10,002 bases of DNA. Origin: Syntrophorhabdus sp. PtaB.Bin184. Lineage in GTDB: Bacteria; Desulfobacterota; Syntrophorhabdia; Syntrophorhabdales; Syntrophorhabdaceae. Each line of letters opens with the position of its first letter. Position 1 is the stretch's first letter. The stretch is taken from the NCBI GenBank assembly GCA_002067555.1, contig MVQQ01000118.1, forward strand, positions 1-10,002. Reading direction: 5' to 3'. Made by a program: the position numbers and the translations under genes. Below, one piece after another: positions 1-6,929 of this stretch. The notes below the pieces were generated by a model. It was not told the DNA's origin and did not search any database. It was given only the letters and a program-made list of their open reading frames with translations.

Positions 1-19
1 TCTAGAGAGGTACAAGACC

Positions 20-379
20 ATGCCAAGGGCAAAACGAGGATTCAAGGCAAGACAGAGAAGAAAGAAGATATTCAAACTTGCGAAGGGCATGACGCAACGC
101 AGGAAAAACGTGTACAGCGTGGCGAAAAGGAGTGTCTTCAAGGCCCTCAAATACGCTTACGTGGGGCGCAAGGAACGCAAACGTGATTTCAGGTCCCTGT
201 GGATCGTTCGCATCAACGCGGCCTGCCGTTCCTACGGCATACCCTATAACCGTTTCATCAACGGGTTGAAGGTCGCGAACATAGCCCTCAACCGGAAATC
301 GCTCGCCGACATGGCCGTCAATGACCCCGCGGGATTCGGCGAGGTGGTGGCAAAGGTCAAGGCAGTGGTCACGCATTAG
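20..379 (+). CDS. rplT: 50S ribosomal protein L20
   Basis: Large-subunit ribosomal protein L20 binds 23S rRNA early in 50S assembly. In many bacteria it also represses translation of its own infC-rpmI-rplT operon. The 119-residue product has the usual family length. It shows the very basic N-terminal extension (MPRAKRG...) and the globular signature around residues 57-88 (RKRDFRSLWIVRINAA, then YNRFINGLK). The ATG follows GAGAGG at 5-10 with about 9 bases of spacing. At residues 24-26, where L20 usually has an aromatic-Arg-Gly-like triplet, this protein reads MTQ, a mild divergence. It is the first gene visible here; rpmI and infC are expected just upstream, outside the window. pheS starts only 8 bp after its stop codon. 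The identification is secure. Confidence 0.97.
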   Translation: MPRAKRGFKARQRRKKIFKLAKGMTQRRKNVYSVAKRSVFKALKYAYVGRKERKRDFRSLWIVRINAACRSYGIPYNRFINGLKVANIALNRKSLADMAVNDPAGFGEVVAKVKAVVTH

Positions 380-384
380 GGTGA
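378..384 (+). promoter_or_regulatory. Ribosome binding site supporting the pheS TTG start
   Basis: AGGGTGA overlaps the rplT stop codon (TAG, 377-379) and ends 3 bases before TTG at 388. GGTGA pairs with the 5' part of the anti-SD, so this short spacing is normal. The only nearby alternative, GTG at 381, is in another frame. Confidence 0.65.
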
Positions 385-387
385 CGC

Positions 388-1398
388 TTGGACATAAGCG
401 GACTGAAAGAAAAGATAGAAGGCGAAATATCCCGGATCGGGAATATCGAGGACCTCAAGCGGGCGAAGGTATCCCTTCTCGGGAGAAAAGGGGTTATCGC
501 CGACTATCTCGATAAGCTCAAAACACTCGACAAGGAACAGCGGCGCGATGCCGGCAAGGCCATCAACGAGATCAAGACCTGGGCGGACCTCAGGATCGGT
601 GAACTGGAAAAGGATTTCGACGAGATCGAGAGGCAGAAGAAGGAACGGGCCTCGCTCATCGATATCACCATGCCCGGAACCACCCCGCTTTTCGGAAAGA
701 AGCATCCCATCACACTCACGCTCGAAGAGATTATACGAATCTTCGGCTCCCTTGGTTTCGCCGTGGCGGAAGGCCCCGATATCGAGGCGGAATACTACAA
801 TTTCGAGGCCCTCAATATCCCTTCGGACCATCCGGCCCGGGACATGCAGGACACATTCTACATACGGCCCGGTGTCGTCCTGAGGACCCACACCTCGCCC
901 GTACAGATACGCACCATGGAAGCACAGCTGCCGCCGGTGAAGATCATCGCGCCCGGCTCCGTCTACCGTTGTGACAACGACATATCCCACACGCCGATGT
1001 TCCACCAGGTCGAAGGGTTGATGGTGGATAAAAACGTTCGCTTCTCCGATCTCAAGGGGATCCTGAGCATTTTTATTCACGAGATGTTCGGGCCCGACAC
1101 CCCCTTGAGGTTTCGGCCCAGTTATTTCCCCTTCACGGAGCCGTCCGCTGAAGTGGACATAGGCTGCGTGATATGCCGGGGCGCGGGCTGCAGGGTGTGC
1201 AAGGACACGGGGTGGCTCGAGATACTGGGCTCCGGCATGGTCCATCCCCAGGTCTTCCGCAATGTCGGTTACGACCAGGAGGAGATCACAGGCTTTGCCT
1301 TCGGCATGGGGGTCGAACGCATAGCCATGATAAAGTACGGTATCGACGATATCCGTCAGTTTTACTATAACGACATCAGGTTTCTTTCGCAGTTCTGA
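388..1398 (+). CDS. pheS: Phenylalanyl-tRNA synthetase alpha subunit
   Basis: Catalytic subunit of the cytoplasmic alpha2beta2 enzyme that charges tRNA-Phe with phenylalanine using ATP. The 336-residue protein has the N-terminal coiled-coil arm (about 1-90, tRNA binding) and then a class II synthetase core. The core shows HTSPVQ at 168-173, the motif 2 region (RPSYFPFTEPSAEVD, about 243-257) and motif 3 GMGVER at 306-311. A Cys-x2-Cys-x4-Cys-x2-Cys cluster (C260, C263, C268, C271) sits between motif 2 and WLEILG. This looks like a zinc-knuckle insertion, seen in some bacterial PheS but absent from the E. coli enzyme. The start is TTG, supported by AGGGTGA just upstream and by the family N-terminus. 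The 8-bp gap after rplT leaves no room for the pheM leader peptide and attenuator found in E. coli. It is followed by pheT, its obligate partner, after 11 bp. Confidence 0.97.
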   Translation: MDISGLKEKIEGEISRIGNIEDLKRAKVSLLGRKGVIADYLDKLKTLDKEQRRDAGKAINEIKTWADLRIGELEKDFDEIERQKKERASLIDITMPGTTPLFGKKHPITLTLEEIIRIFGSLGFAVAEGPDIEAEYYNFEALNIPSDHPARDMQDTFYIRPGVVLRTHTSPVQIRTMEAQLPPVKIIAPGSVYRCDNDISHTPMFHQVEGLMVDKNVRFSDLKGILSIFIHEMFGPDTPLRFRPSYFPFTEPSAEVDIGCVICRGAGCRVCKDTGWLEILGSGMVHPQVFRNVGYDQEEITGFAFGMGVERIAMIKYGIDDIRQFYYNDIRFLSQF

Positions 1399-1403
1399 GG
1401 TGA
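1397..1403 (+). promoter_or_regulatory. Ribosome binding site supporting the pheT TTG start
   Basis: GAGGTGA, a strong Shine-Dalgarno match, overlaps the last bases of the pheS stop codon and lies 6 bases before TTG at 1410. It decides the start, since no ATG or GTG lies in a suitable in-frame position. Confidence 0.75.
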
Positions 1404-1409
1404 GATCAA

Positions 1410-3788
1410 TTGAAGGTACCCATCGAGTGGCTGAACGAATTCGTTGTCATTGACATAGAACCCGAGGATCTCGCCAAACGGCTAACGATGCGCGGGCTGG
1501 AGGTGGAAAGCATCGAGAGGCTCACACCGCGCTTCACCGGGGTCGTGGCGGGCACCATAACCACCATCGATGTGCATCCCAACGCCGATAACCTCTCTGT
1601 CTGCTCCATCGACACGGGAAGCGAAAATCTCACCGTCGTTTGCGGGGCGCCGAACATCTCCGTCGGTGACAGGGTTCCGCTGGCAACCGTGGGCGCGACC
1701 ATTGACAGGGAGTTCGTCGTCGGCAAGCGCAAGGTGCGCGGCATCGAGTCATTCGGGATGCTTTGCTCCGAAAAGGAACTGGGCATTTCCGACGACCACA
1801 GCGGCATCTTCATCCTGCCTGACGACATAGCACCCGGTAGCATCCTTGCCGATCACCCTATTTCTTACGACACGGTGCTCGACGTCAGCGTCCCTCCGAA
1901 CCGCGGTGATTGCCTGAGCGTCCTTGGAATCGCGCGGGAGGTGGCAAGCATACTGAGACAGAAGGCGAAGCTGCCCGGTTTCGAGCTTAAGGCCGATGCT
2001 GGAGGCTCGGTGGAAAACGAGATAGCCCTCCATATATGGGACACAACGGCCTGTCCCCGCTACGTCCTCAAGCTCATCAAGGGCATAACCATCGCCCCCT
2101 CCCCTTTCTGGATGAGGCGAAGGATCACGCGATGCGGCATGAGGCCCATCAACAATATAGTGGACGTGACGAACTACGTCATGCTCGAACTGGGCCAACC
2201 ACTCCACGCCTTCGACTTCGAGCGCCTCGACGAGTCGAGGATAGAGGTGAAAGTGGCCGCAGAACCATCGACGTTTCGTACCCTTGACAGCATCGACCGG
2301 CCCATCGAGGCCGGAGACATCCTTATCTGCGACGGCTCGGGACCTGTGGCGGTCGCGGGGATCATGGGCGGCGAAAACTCTGAAATTACGGGCACGACAA
2401 AGAACATGGCCCTTGAAGCCGCCTATTTCAATCCTTACTCCATCCGGGCCACCGCCAGGAGGCTCGGGATCAGATCCGAGGCGTCGCTCAGGTTCGAGAA
2501 GGGCATCGATATCGACAATGTCGGGTATGCAGCCGAAAGGGCGATGTACCTCATGCATGAACTCGCGGGCGGCCAGGTTGTGGGAGGCGCCAGGGAGATC
2601 TTCGAAAAGAAGGAACCCCGAACGATCTACATCACCTACAGCAACATCAACGGGCTCCTGGGCACCCACATCAGCCGGGACGCCATCACGCGTGCACTTA
2701 AATCCATCGACCTCCTCATGATGAAAGAGGACGAGAACGGGTTCGTCATATCCGTGCCCAACTTCAGGCATGACATCGTCGAGGCGGCCGATATCATCGA
2801 GGAAATATCCCGGGTCCACGGATTCGAACACATTCCCGACACGAGCCCCGTGGCCGTCCTCAAACCCCAGAGGGTCACCCGGAAAGAACGCTTTCTGGCT
2901 ATGATAAAGGAGTATTGCCTGGGAACGGGCTTCTACGAGATCATCAATTTTTCCTTCTTCGCCACGAAGGACATCGAAAATCTCCGTATTCCCGAGGATG
3001 ACGAACGCGCTAGGTACGTGTCCATCATGAACCCCATCTCCCGCGATTGGGGCGTCATGAGGACCATGATGACACCCTCCGTCCTGAGATGCATGGCGTA
3101 CAACATCAACCGGGGCACGAAGAACCTCAGGTTCTTTGAGAAAGGAAAGGTCTTTTTTCGGGAGGATGAGCGCATCCGCGAGCACACCGCCCTCTGCTTC
3201 GCCCTGACGGGCAAGGAGAAGGAATACTCATGGAAGGAAAAGCACGCGGATTATGACTTCTTCGACATCAAGGGAATCATCGAAGGTTTGATGGAGAGGC
3301 TCGGAGCGAGCTGTAAGACAGTCCCGACCACCGAACCTTTTCTCGATCGCGGCCGGAGCGCCGACATCGTCGTTGACGGCGTGAAAGTCGGCTGGGCCGG
3401 GGCTGTCCGTGACGACGTTCTCGGGCTCTACGAGATCGAACAAACTATTTATTGCGCTGAGTTACGATTTGATATAATCTTAGAAAAAGGGAACTTGACG
3501 CTTCAATACAGGCCGATACCCCGTTATCCGCAGATGACGCGTGATTTCTCGTTCTTCGTGGACGACGGGATACCGATAGCCACGCTTGTTGAGAAGATCA
3601 AGGGCATTTCACCCCTTATTGTCTCAGTGGGGATATTCGACATGTTCAGGAAGGAGAGGCGGAGCGTATCCATTCGCGTGGTGTTCCAATCCCACGAAGA
3701 TACCCTTACCGATGAACGTGTCAACGCCTTGCAGCAAAGGATCATCGGCGAGCTGACGAATATTGACGGAATTTCGTTAAGGGCATAA
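1410..3788 (+). CDS. pheT: Phenylalanyl-tRNA synthetase beta subunit
   Basis: Large beta subunit of phenylalanyl-tRNA synthetase, which carries editing and tRNA-binding functions for the alpha2beta2 complex. At 792 residues it has the normal long bacterial form. Domains in order: the N-terminal B1 segment; an EMAP/OB-fold tRNA-binding domain (about 42-150, with TTIDVHPNADNL and VVCGAPN); the B3/B4 editing domain (about 214-385, with MRPINNIVDVTNYVMLELGQ and LHAFDF, then RRLGIRSEASLRFEKGID); the B5 domain (about 405-475); a degenerate class II core; and a C-terminal FDX-ACB anticodon-binding domain (about 700-792, starting near YRPIPRYPQMTRDFSFF). The start is TTG with GAGGTGA 6 bases upstream. 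Codons 678-694 form an AT-rich patch with codons unlike the rest of the gene, which overlaps a likely internal promoter. The stop codon overlaps the ihfA ribosome binding site. Identification is certain; domain borders are approximate. Confidence 0.97.
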   Translation: MKVPIEWLNEFVVIDIEPEDLAKRLTMRGLEVESIERLTPRFTGVVAGTITTIDVHPNADNLSVCSIDTGSENLTVVCGAPNISVGDRVPLATVGATIDREFVVGKRKVRGIESFGMLCSEKELGISDDHSGIFILPDDIAPGSILADHPISYDTVLDVSVPPNRGDCLSVLGIAREVASILRQKAKLPGFELKADAGGSVENEIALHIWDTTACPRYVLKLIKGITIAPSPFWMRRRITRCGMRPINNIVDVTNYVMLELGQPLHAFDFERLDESRIEVKVAAEPSTFRTLDSIDRPIEAGDILICDGSGPVAVAGIMGGENSEITGTTKNMALEAAYFNPYSIRATARRLGIRSEASLRFEKGIDIDNVGYAAERAMYLMHELAGGQVVGGAREIFEKKEPRTIYITYSNINGLLGTHISRDAITRALKSIDLLMMKEDENGFVISVPNFRHDIVEAADIIEEISRVHGFEHIPDTSPVAVLKPQRVTRKERFLAMIKEYCLGTGFYEIINFSFFATKDIENLRIPEDDERARYVSIMNPISRDWGVMRTMMTPSVLRCMAYNINRGTKNLRFFEKGKVFFREDERIREHTALCFALTGKEKEYSWKEKHADYDFFDIKGIIEGLMERLGASCKTVPTTEPFLDRGRSADIVVDGVKVGWAGAVRDDVLGLYEIEQTIYCAELRFDIILEKGNLTLQYRPIPRYPQMTRDFSFFVDDGIPIATLVEKIKGISPLIVSVGIFDMFRKERRSVSIRVVFQSHEDTLTDERVNALQQRIIGELTNIDGISLRA
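3450..3478 (+). promoter_or_regulatory. Probable sigma-70 promoter inside pheT, driving ihfA and downstream genes
   Basis: TGATATAAT at 3470-3478 is a perfect extended -10 element (TGN plus TATAAT). The -35 side is weak: TTGCGC at 3452-3457 gives a 15-bp spacer, and TATTGC at 3450-3455 gives 17 bp. Extended -10 promoters often do without a good -35. The surrounding codons (ACT, ATT, TAT, TTA, CGA, TTT, ATA, TTA) are AT-rich and unlike the rest of pheT, which suggests the bases rather than the protein are under selection. The expected transcription start is near 3485, about 310 bp before the ihfA ATG. In E. coli, ihfA is also transcribed from a promoter within pheT. The role here is inferred from sequence only. 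Confidence 0.6.
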
Positions 3789-3797
3789 GGAGGAGTT

Positions 3798-4088
3798 ATG
3801 ACCAAAATAGATATTGTAACCGATCTTTACGAAAAGCTCGGGTTTTCCAAACGGGAGTGCGCGCATATCGTCGACCGGTTCTTCGAGATCATCAAGGACA
3901 CTCTCGCCACCGATGAGAACGTAAAGATTTCCGGTTTCGGCAATTTCTTCGTCAGAAAGAAAAAAGCCCGCCGCGGACGCAACCCGCAAACAGGTGAAGA
4001 GATCAAGATAACGGAACGCAAGGTGCTGAGTTTCAGGCTGAGCCAGGTATTGAAGGACGAGATCAACGACAGCAGAAGGCACGAATGA
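3798..4088 (+). CDS. ihfA: Integration host factor alpha subunit
   Basis: IHF alpha forms a heterodimer with IHF beta that bends DNA sharply at specific sites in the nucleoid, affecting transcription, replication and recombination. The 96-residue protein is a complete HU/IHF fold: the N-terminal helical dimerisation part (1-40), the GFGNF signature (46-50), then the beta-arm with RGRNPQTGEEIKI. Pro63 at the arm tip is the residue that intercalates into DNA. The position right after pheT is the classical location of ihfA, which favours IHF alpha over HU. The start is ATG, preceded by a full AAGGAGG (3787-3793) that overlaps the pheT stop codon. The last four bases overlap the next gene (ATGA). 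It can be transcribed with pheST and probably also from the promoter inside pheT. Confidence 0.93.
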   Translation: MTKIDIVTDLYEKLGFSKRECAHIVDRFFEIIKDTLATDENVKISGFGNFFVRKKKARRGRNPQTGEEIKITERKVLSFRLSQVLKDEINDSRRHE

Positions 4089-4411
4089 ACGGCAGAGAAA
4101 TACCCGACAGGGTTTTTTACCGTATCAAGGAAGTCTGCACGTTAACGGGACTGAAACCTCACGTGCTTCGCTACTGGGAGCAGGAATTCAAGGACATCAA
4201 GCCTGTCAAGAGTCCCACCGGACAGCGTCTCTACAAGAAGAAGGACCTCGAGATCATCTTCACCATCAAAAAGCTCCTTCACGAAAAACGATTCACCATT
4301 GACGGGGCAAAGCAATACCTCGCAAATCACAAGAGAATACTCAACGAGATTCGCGAAGAACTTACCGAACTCGTCGCAATGCTGAAACAAGAGGAGAAAG
4401 GAAAGAAATGA
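4085..4411 (+). CDS. MerR-family transcriptional regulator, short form
   Basis: Small DNA-binding protein with a MerR-type winged helix-turn-helix. Of its 108 residues, 11-31 form the recognition segment (FYRIKEVCTLTGLKPHVLRYWE), with the LRYWE motif typical of MerR/MlrA-like regulators. The wing follows with GQRLY at 46-50, then helices to about 80. A Glu/Lys-rich C-terminal helix (84-104) looks like the antiparallel coiled coil used for dimerisation. No effector domain or metal-binding cysteine array follows (the only Cys is C18), so the ligand, if any, is unknown. It overlaps ihfA by ATGA, has AGAAGG at 4074-4079 as ribosome binding site, and overlaps the next gene in the same way, which suggests translational coupling. 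As I recall, short MerR genes next to ihfA recur in deltaproteobacterial genomes. The targets cannot be read from this window. Confidence 0.88.
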   Translation: MNGREIPDRVFYRIKEVCTLTGLKPHVLRYWEQEFKDIKPVKSPTGQRLYKKKDLEIIFTIKKLLHEKRFTIDGAKQYLANHKRILNEIREELTELVAMLKQEEKGKK

Positions 4412-5028
4412 GAAATATCATCATTGCCACGGCACTCATGGTCTTCGCTCTGTGCTCATGTACACCGGGACCGATCTACGTCGCCAAAGGTGAAGCAGAC
4501 AGCGTGAAAAGAAGCTACAACAACAAGCATGCCCAGTCTGTCTTTGACAAGAACGCCGCCCTCTTCAAAGACATCTATAACCGATACAGCTCCGATAACG
4601 TGGGCATCTACCAGGACGGCATAGGCATCACCACACTTGAGGATTTCGACAAGCAGCAGCTGCACTACGTCATGGTATACGTGAGACCCAAAGAAGCCTC
4701 CTTCGACGGCAACTCGACAAAACCGGAGGAGCGCATCGCGAAGATAATCCGGGACTTTGTGCCCAAATACATCAAGAGGATGAAACCGAGTGACCTCGAC
4801 GGCGACCAGATTGAAGGTCTCGCATTCGGTATCTACTGGGCGGCCAGGGATTATTCCCAGTGCGACACATACGGCGGTCATATCGAGTACCTCTATATCT
4901 TCTTCCCCGAGAATGCCGCGAAGGCCTATCTCGAGGGAAAGATCAGTCTTGCCGAGGCGGTCGACCAGTCCGAGGTCATGGCAAGCACGGAACTGAAACC
5001 GGCAAAGCCGATACGGCCGGTCTTTTAA
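4408..5028 (+). CDS. Putative lipoprotein of unknown function
   Basis: I do not recognise the family. The 206-residue product begins with a short basic N-region (MRN), a hydrophobic stretch to about residue 15, and the lipobox-like LCSC, so lipidation at Cys18 after signal peptidase II cleavage is likely. Residue +2 is Thr, not Asp, which in proteobacteria favours outer-membrane sorting. The mature part is mixed and soluble-looking: a charged stretch (about 25-55), a Gly/Ile turn-like segment (VGIYQDGIGITTLEDF), then aromatic-rich beta-like stretches (HYVMVYVRP, EGLAFGIYWAARDY, HIEYLYIFFPE). It ends in a Pro-rich tail. There is no further membrane segment and no visible catalytic motif. The ATG overlaps the merR-like stop codon (ATGA), with AAAGG 6 bases upstream. 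It is the last gene before the terminator, so it is part of the operon. Confidence 0.8.
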   Translation: MRNIIIATALMVFALCSCTPGPIYVAKGEADSVKRSYNNKHAQSVFDKNAALFKDIYNRYSSDNVGIYQDGIGITTLEDFDKQQLHYVMVYVRPKEASFDGNSTKPEERIAKIIRDFVPKYIKRMKPSDLDGDQIEGLAFGIYWAARDYSQCDTYGGHIEYLYIFFPENAAKAYLEGKISLAEAVDQSEVMASTELKPAKPIRPVF

Positions 5029-5038
5029 AGAGGGAACC

Positions 5039-5080
5039 GCAATAAAAAAGCCGCAGGGTGCCCTGCGGCTTTTTTATTGC
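5039..5080. terminator. Bidirectional intrinsic terminator between converging operons
   Basis: Two perfectly complementary 20-base arms (5039-5058 and 5061-5080) are separated by only TG. The GC core (GCCGCAGGG paired with CCCTGCGGC) is flanked by six A on the left and six T on the right, so each strand has a U tract after the stem. It starts 11 bases after the lipoprotein stop codon and lies 61 bases past the protease stop codon on the other strand. It should therefore end both transcripts. Confidence 0.95.
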
Positions 5081-5140
5081 GTAGACGGGCACACGGGTCG
5101 GCACCAAAGCGCCTAACGGGTGGACGCGGCGAAGAACGGC

Positions 5141-5953
5141 CTAGAACCTGCTTTCTATGATCTTTGTGAGGTTCATTTCCGGGAAGGGAGAGGGGATGAA
5201 GGAGAAGATGAAGATGGCAAGGACCGCTATCGCCATCTTTTTGCGCCGCCCGTCAAGCCGGGTTTCATCGTCGAACGGCCTGGGGTGGCGCATGCCGAAG
5301 ATGAGAAGGAGGATAACGAGGGTAAGCCAACCGATGTTCACGAGGGCCGCCAGGACCCCGAGGCCGAGGATGACGGCGCGGTAGACCCACGCGCTCTTTT
5401 CGCCGAAGATGGCATAGACCACGTGGCCTCCGTCAAGCTGGCCGACAGGCAGAAGGTTCAGGGAGGTCACGAAAAGCCCCACCCAGCCCGCATAGGCAAA
5501 AGGGTGGAGAACGAGGTCGTGGCCCGCGGGAACATCTCCGATGAGCAGCGGTTGAAGCACCCTGAACAGAAGCGGATCCCCGAGCTGCATGTAACTCGCG
5601 GCCGGTATTCCGGCAAGAGGTGTCACTGTGGACATCTTCATGCCCGCCACGATGAAAGGGAGAGCGGCCACGAATCCGCTCAAGGGGCCTGCGATGCCAA
5701 CATCGAAAAGCGTGCTCCTGTTGACAAAACCCCCCTTCATCTTTATCACGGCACCGAATGTGCCGAAAGGCGGCAGAGGCAGGGGAATGAAGAAGGGAAG
5801 CGTGCTCGGGATACCATAATGCCTGCCCACGAGGTAATGGCCCAATTCGTGGCACAGGAGGATCGTCATGATGGCCAGACTGTAGAGGAAACCTCCCACC
5901 AGTACCGTCGATGCTATTGTCGCCACGAAGAGAAGGACATGGAGATAGGTCAT
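5141..5953 (-). CDS. Site-2 protease family (M50) membrane zinc metalloprotease
   Basis: Predicted intramembrane metalloprotease of the 270-residue, PDZ-less type. The zinc-binding HELGH is at 35-39 inside a hydrophobic segment (about 20-45). The second family motif, NLLPVGQLDGGH, is at 166-177, with Asp174 as the likely third zinc ligand. Between them lies a Pro-rich loop (TLPFFIPLPLPPFGTFGAVI, 51-70) and FDVGIAGPLSGFVAALP (83-99), as in S2P/EGY-like proteins. Further hydrophobic segments run at about 1-20, 88-105, 155-170, 192-220 and 238-255. Such enzymes cut membrane-bound substrates such as anti-sigma factors, but no substrate is visible here. ATG at 5953 is the only start before an in-frame stop. 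The ribosome binding site is weak: GAAGG, 11 bases upstream, inside the end of holA. The 7-bp gap after holA means the two are probably cotranscribed. Confidence 0.9.
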   Translation of the reverse strand: MTYLHVLLFVATIASTVLVGGFLYSLAIMTILLCHELGHYLVGRHYGIPSTLPFFIPLPLPPFGTFGAVIKMKGGFVNRSTLFDVGIAGPLSGFVAALPFIVAGMKMSTVTPLAGIPAASYMQLGDPLLFRVLQPLLIGDVPAGHDLVLHPFAYAGWVGLFVTSLNLLPVGQLDGGHVVYAIFGEKSAWVYRAVILGLGVLAALVNIGWLTLVILLLIFGMRHPRPFDDETRLDGRRKKMAIAVLAIFIFSFIPSPFPEMNLTKIIESRF

Positions 5954-5960
5954 CGGGGAT

Positions 5961-6923
5961 CTAGACCTTCAGAAGGCCGTACTCCATGAGCGCGCGGTCC
6001 TGTTTCGTGCCCGTCTTGATCTTCACGTCGAGAGAACTCAGAAAATCGTAGAACTCGACAAGATTCTTTCGGGATACCTTTCGCGACGTGCCCGCAAGTT
6101 TGAAGGCATAATAGGGATGCTGATAAGGCAGGTAGCGCTTCCTGCCCGACGTATCCACATCCACCCTGTTCTTCCATCGTTTGAATTCCGCCGCAAAAGC
6201 CGGGTACGCCTTTGCGTCCAGCACAAAAGGCTCCAGGTCCTTTGCCTGCATGAGAAGACGCATCTGGTTGACAAGATAACTGTGGATGGCGAGCAGATGC
6301 TGGCCGTTCTCGAGAAGGTCTTCGAAGATGGCAAGGACCTCCTTCTTGTCCATTCTCGAAAAGGCATCGAAAAGGGCCATCAGCGTCTCTTCGTGCGTCT
6401 CCGTTACGACGGCGCGGATATCCCGGGATTCGATGGTCGTCCTGTCCCCCGAGTACCCTATAAGCTTCAGGAGCTCCTGCTCAAGTATGGACTCATCCCT
6501 AACCCTTGAGGTCAAGAGGTTGAACGCCTTGTCCGTCATCTTCTTGCCGTTGGCCTTGAGGACACCCAGAACCCGCTGTCGTATCCTCTTTTCCCTGTCC
6601 TTTTCCAGGGCGATCACCTTCCCTCCCAGGCTTTCCGCGAGTTCGCCGGCATCGGACGTGAAATAGACGAGGATTCCCACCCTCTCCTTCAGCACATCGA
6701 TCTGGGAACGCAACGCGGTCACATCCTGTGCTGTCGGATCGACTATGGCCATGACAAGCTCTTCGGCCAGGAAGAGATTGGATGCCTTCTCGATGACAAC
6801 CTGCCTGAGGTCCTTACCCTGTGCGATCACGATCCCGGGATGGTCGTGGAACCGGCGGGCCAGAACATGGATATCCTCGATGACGTTTTCCTTCGAGCCT
6901 ACCGCGACGAGCAGTTTATTCAT
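5961..6923 (-). CDS. holA: DNA polymerase III delta subunit, divergent
   Basis: Delta is the clamp-loader subunit that opens the beta sliding clamp, working with delta' and the DnaX subunits. At 320 residues the length is close to the family norm. The call rests mainly on the C-terminal half: the helical collar-like region with LLENGQHLLAIHSYLVNQMRLLMQAKDL (about 208-235), HPYYAFKLAGTSRKVSRKNLVEFYDFL, and the terminal LDVKIKTGTKQDRALMEYGLL, where delta proteins typically end with a D-x-x-IKTG-like segment and a Leu-rich helix. The N-terminal AAA-like domain is divergent: the usual opening YLLYGEE-like strand is replaced by KLLVAVGSKENVIEDIHVL. ATG at 6923 has no Shine-Dalgarno before it, and a possible promoter is spaced for a leaderless transcript. 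The site-2 protease follows 7 bp downstream. A related AAA-type delta-like protein remains a smaller possibility. Confidence 0.8.
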   Translation of the reverse strand: MNKLLVAVGSKENVIEDIHVLARRFHDHPGIVIAQGKDLRQVVIEKASNLFLAEELVMAIVDPTAQDVTALRSQIDVLKERVGILVYFTSDAGELAESLGGKVIALEKDREKRIRQRVLGVLKANGKKMTDKAFNLLTSRVRDESILEQELLKLIGYSGDRTTIESRDIRAVVTETHEETLMALFDAFSRMDKKEVLAIFEDLLENGQHLLAIHSYLVNQMRLLMQAKDLEPFVLDAKAYPAFAAEFKRWKNRVDVDTSGRKRYLPYQHPYYAFKLAGTSRKVSRKNLVEFYDFLSSLDVKIKTGTKQDRALMEYGLLKV

Positions 6924-6929
6924 GGGGTT

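Noticed and set aside
1..19. Possible end of rpmI (TAG at 3-5)
   Set aside because: Gene order makes it likely, but five bases cannot support a gene call.
376..1245. Open frame of 289 codons on the - strand within pheS
   Set aside because: It lies wholly antisense to a certain pheS, is rich in His/Gly/Arg/Asp as expected from the complement of GC-rich codons, and matches no family I know.
1749..3185. Open frame of 478 codons on the - strand within pheT
   Set aside because: It is antisense to conserved pheT domains, with composition typical of a shadow frame (many Asp, Gly, His, Val) and no recognisable motif. Length alone is weak evidence at this GC content.
3595..3608. Possible IHF binding site (ATCAA...TTT) downstream of the promoter inside pheT
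   Set aside because: Spacing between the two half-motifs is one base too long and the first position does not match, so autoregulation by IHF cannot be argued from it.
5120..5989. Open frame of 289 codons on the + strand over the protease gene
   Set aside because: The opposite strand holds a clear M50 protease with HELGH and LDGGH. This frame is a highly charged, low-complexity shadow and begins just past the terminator.
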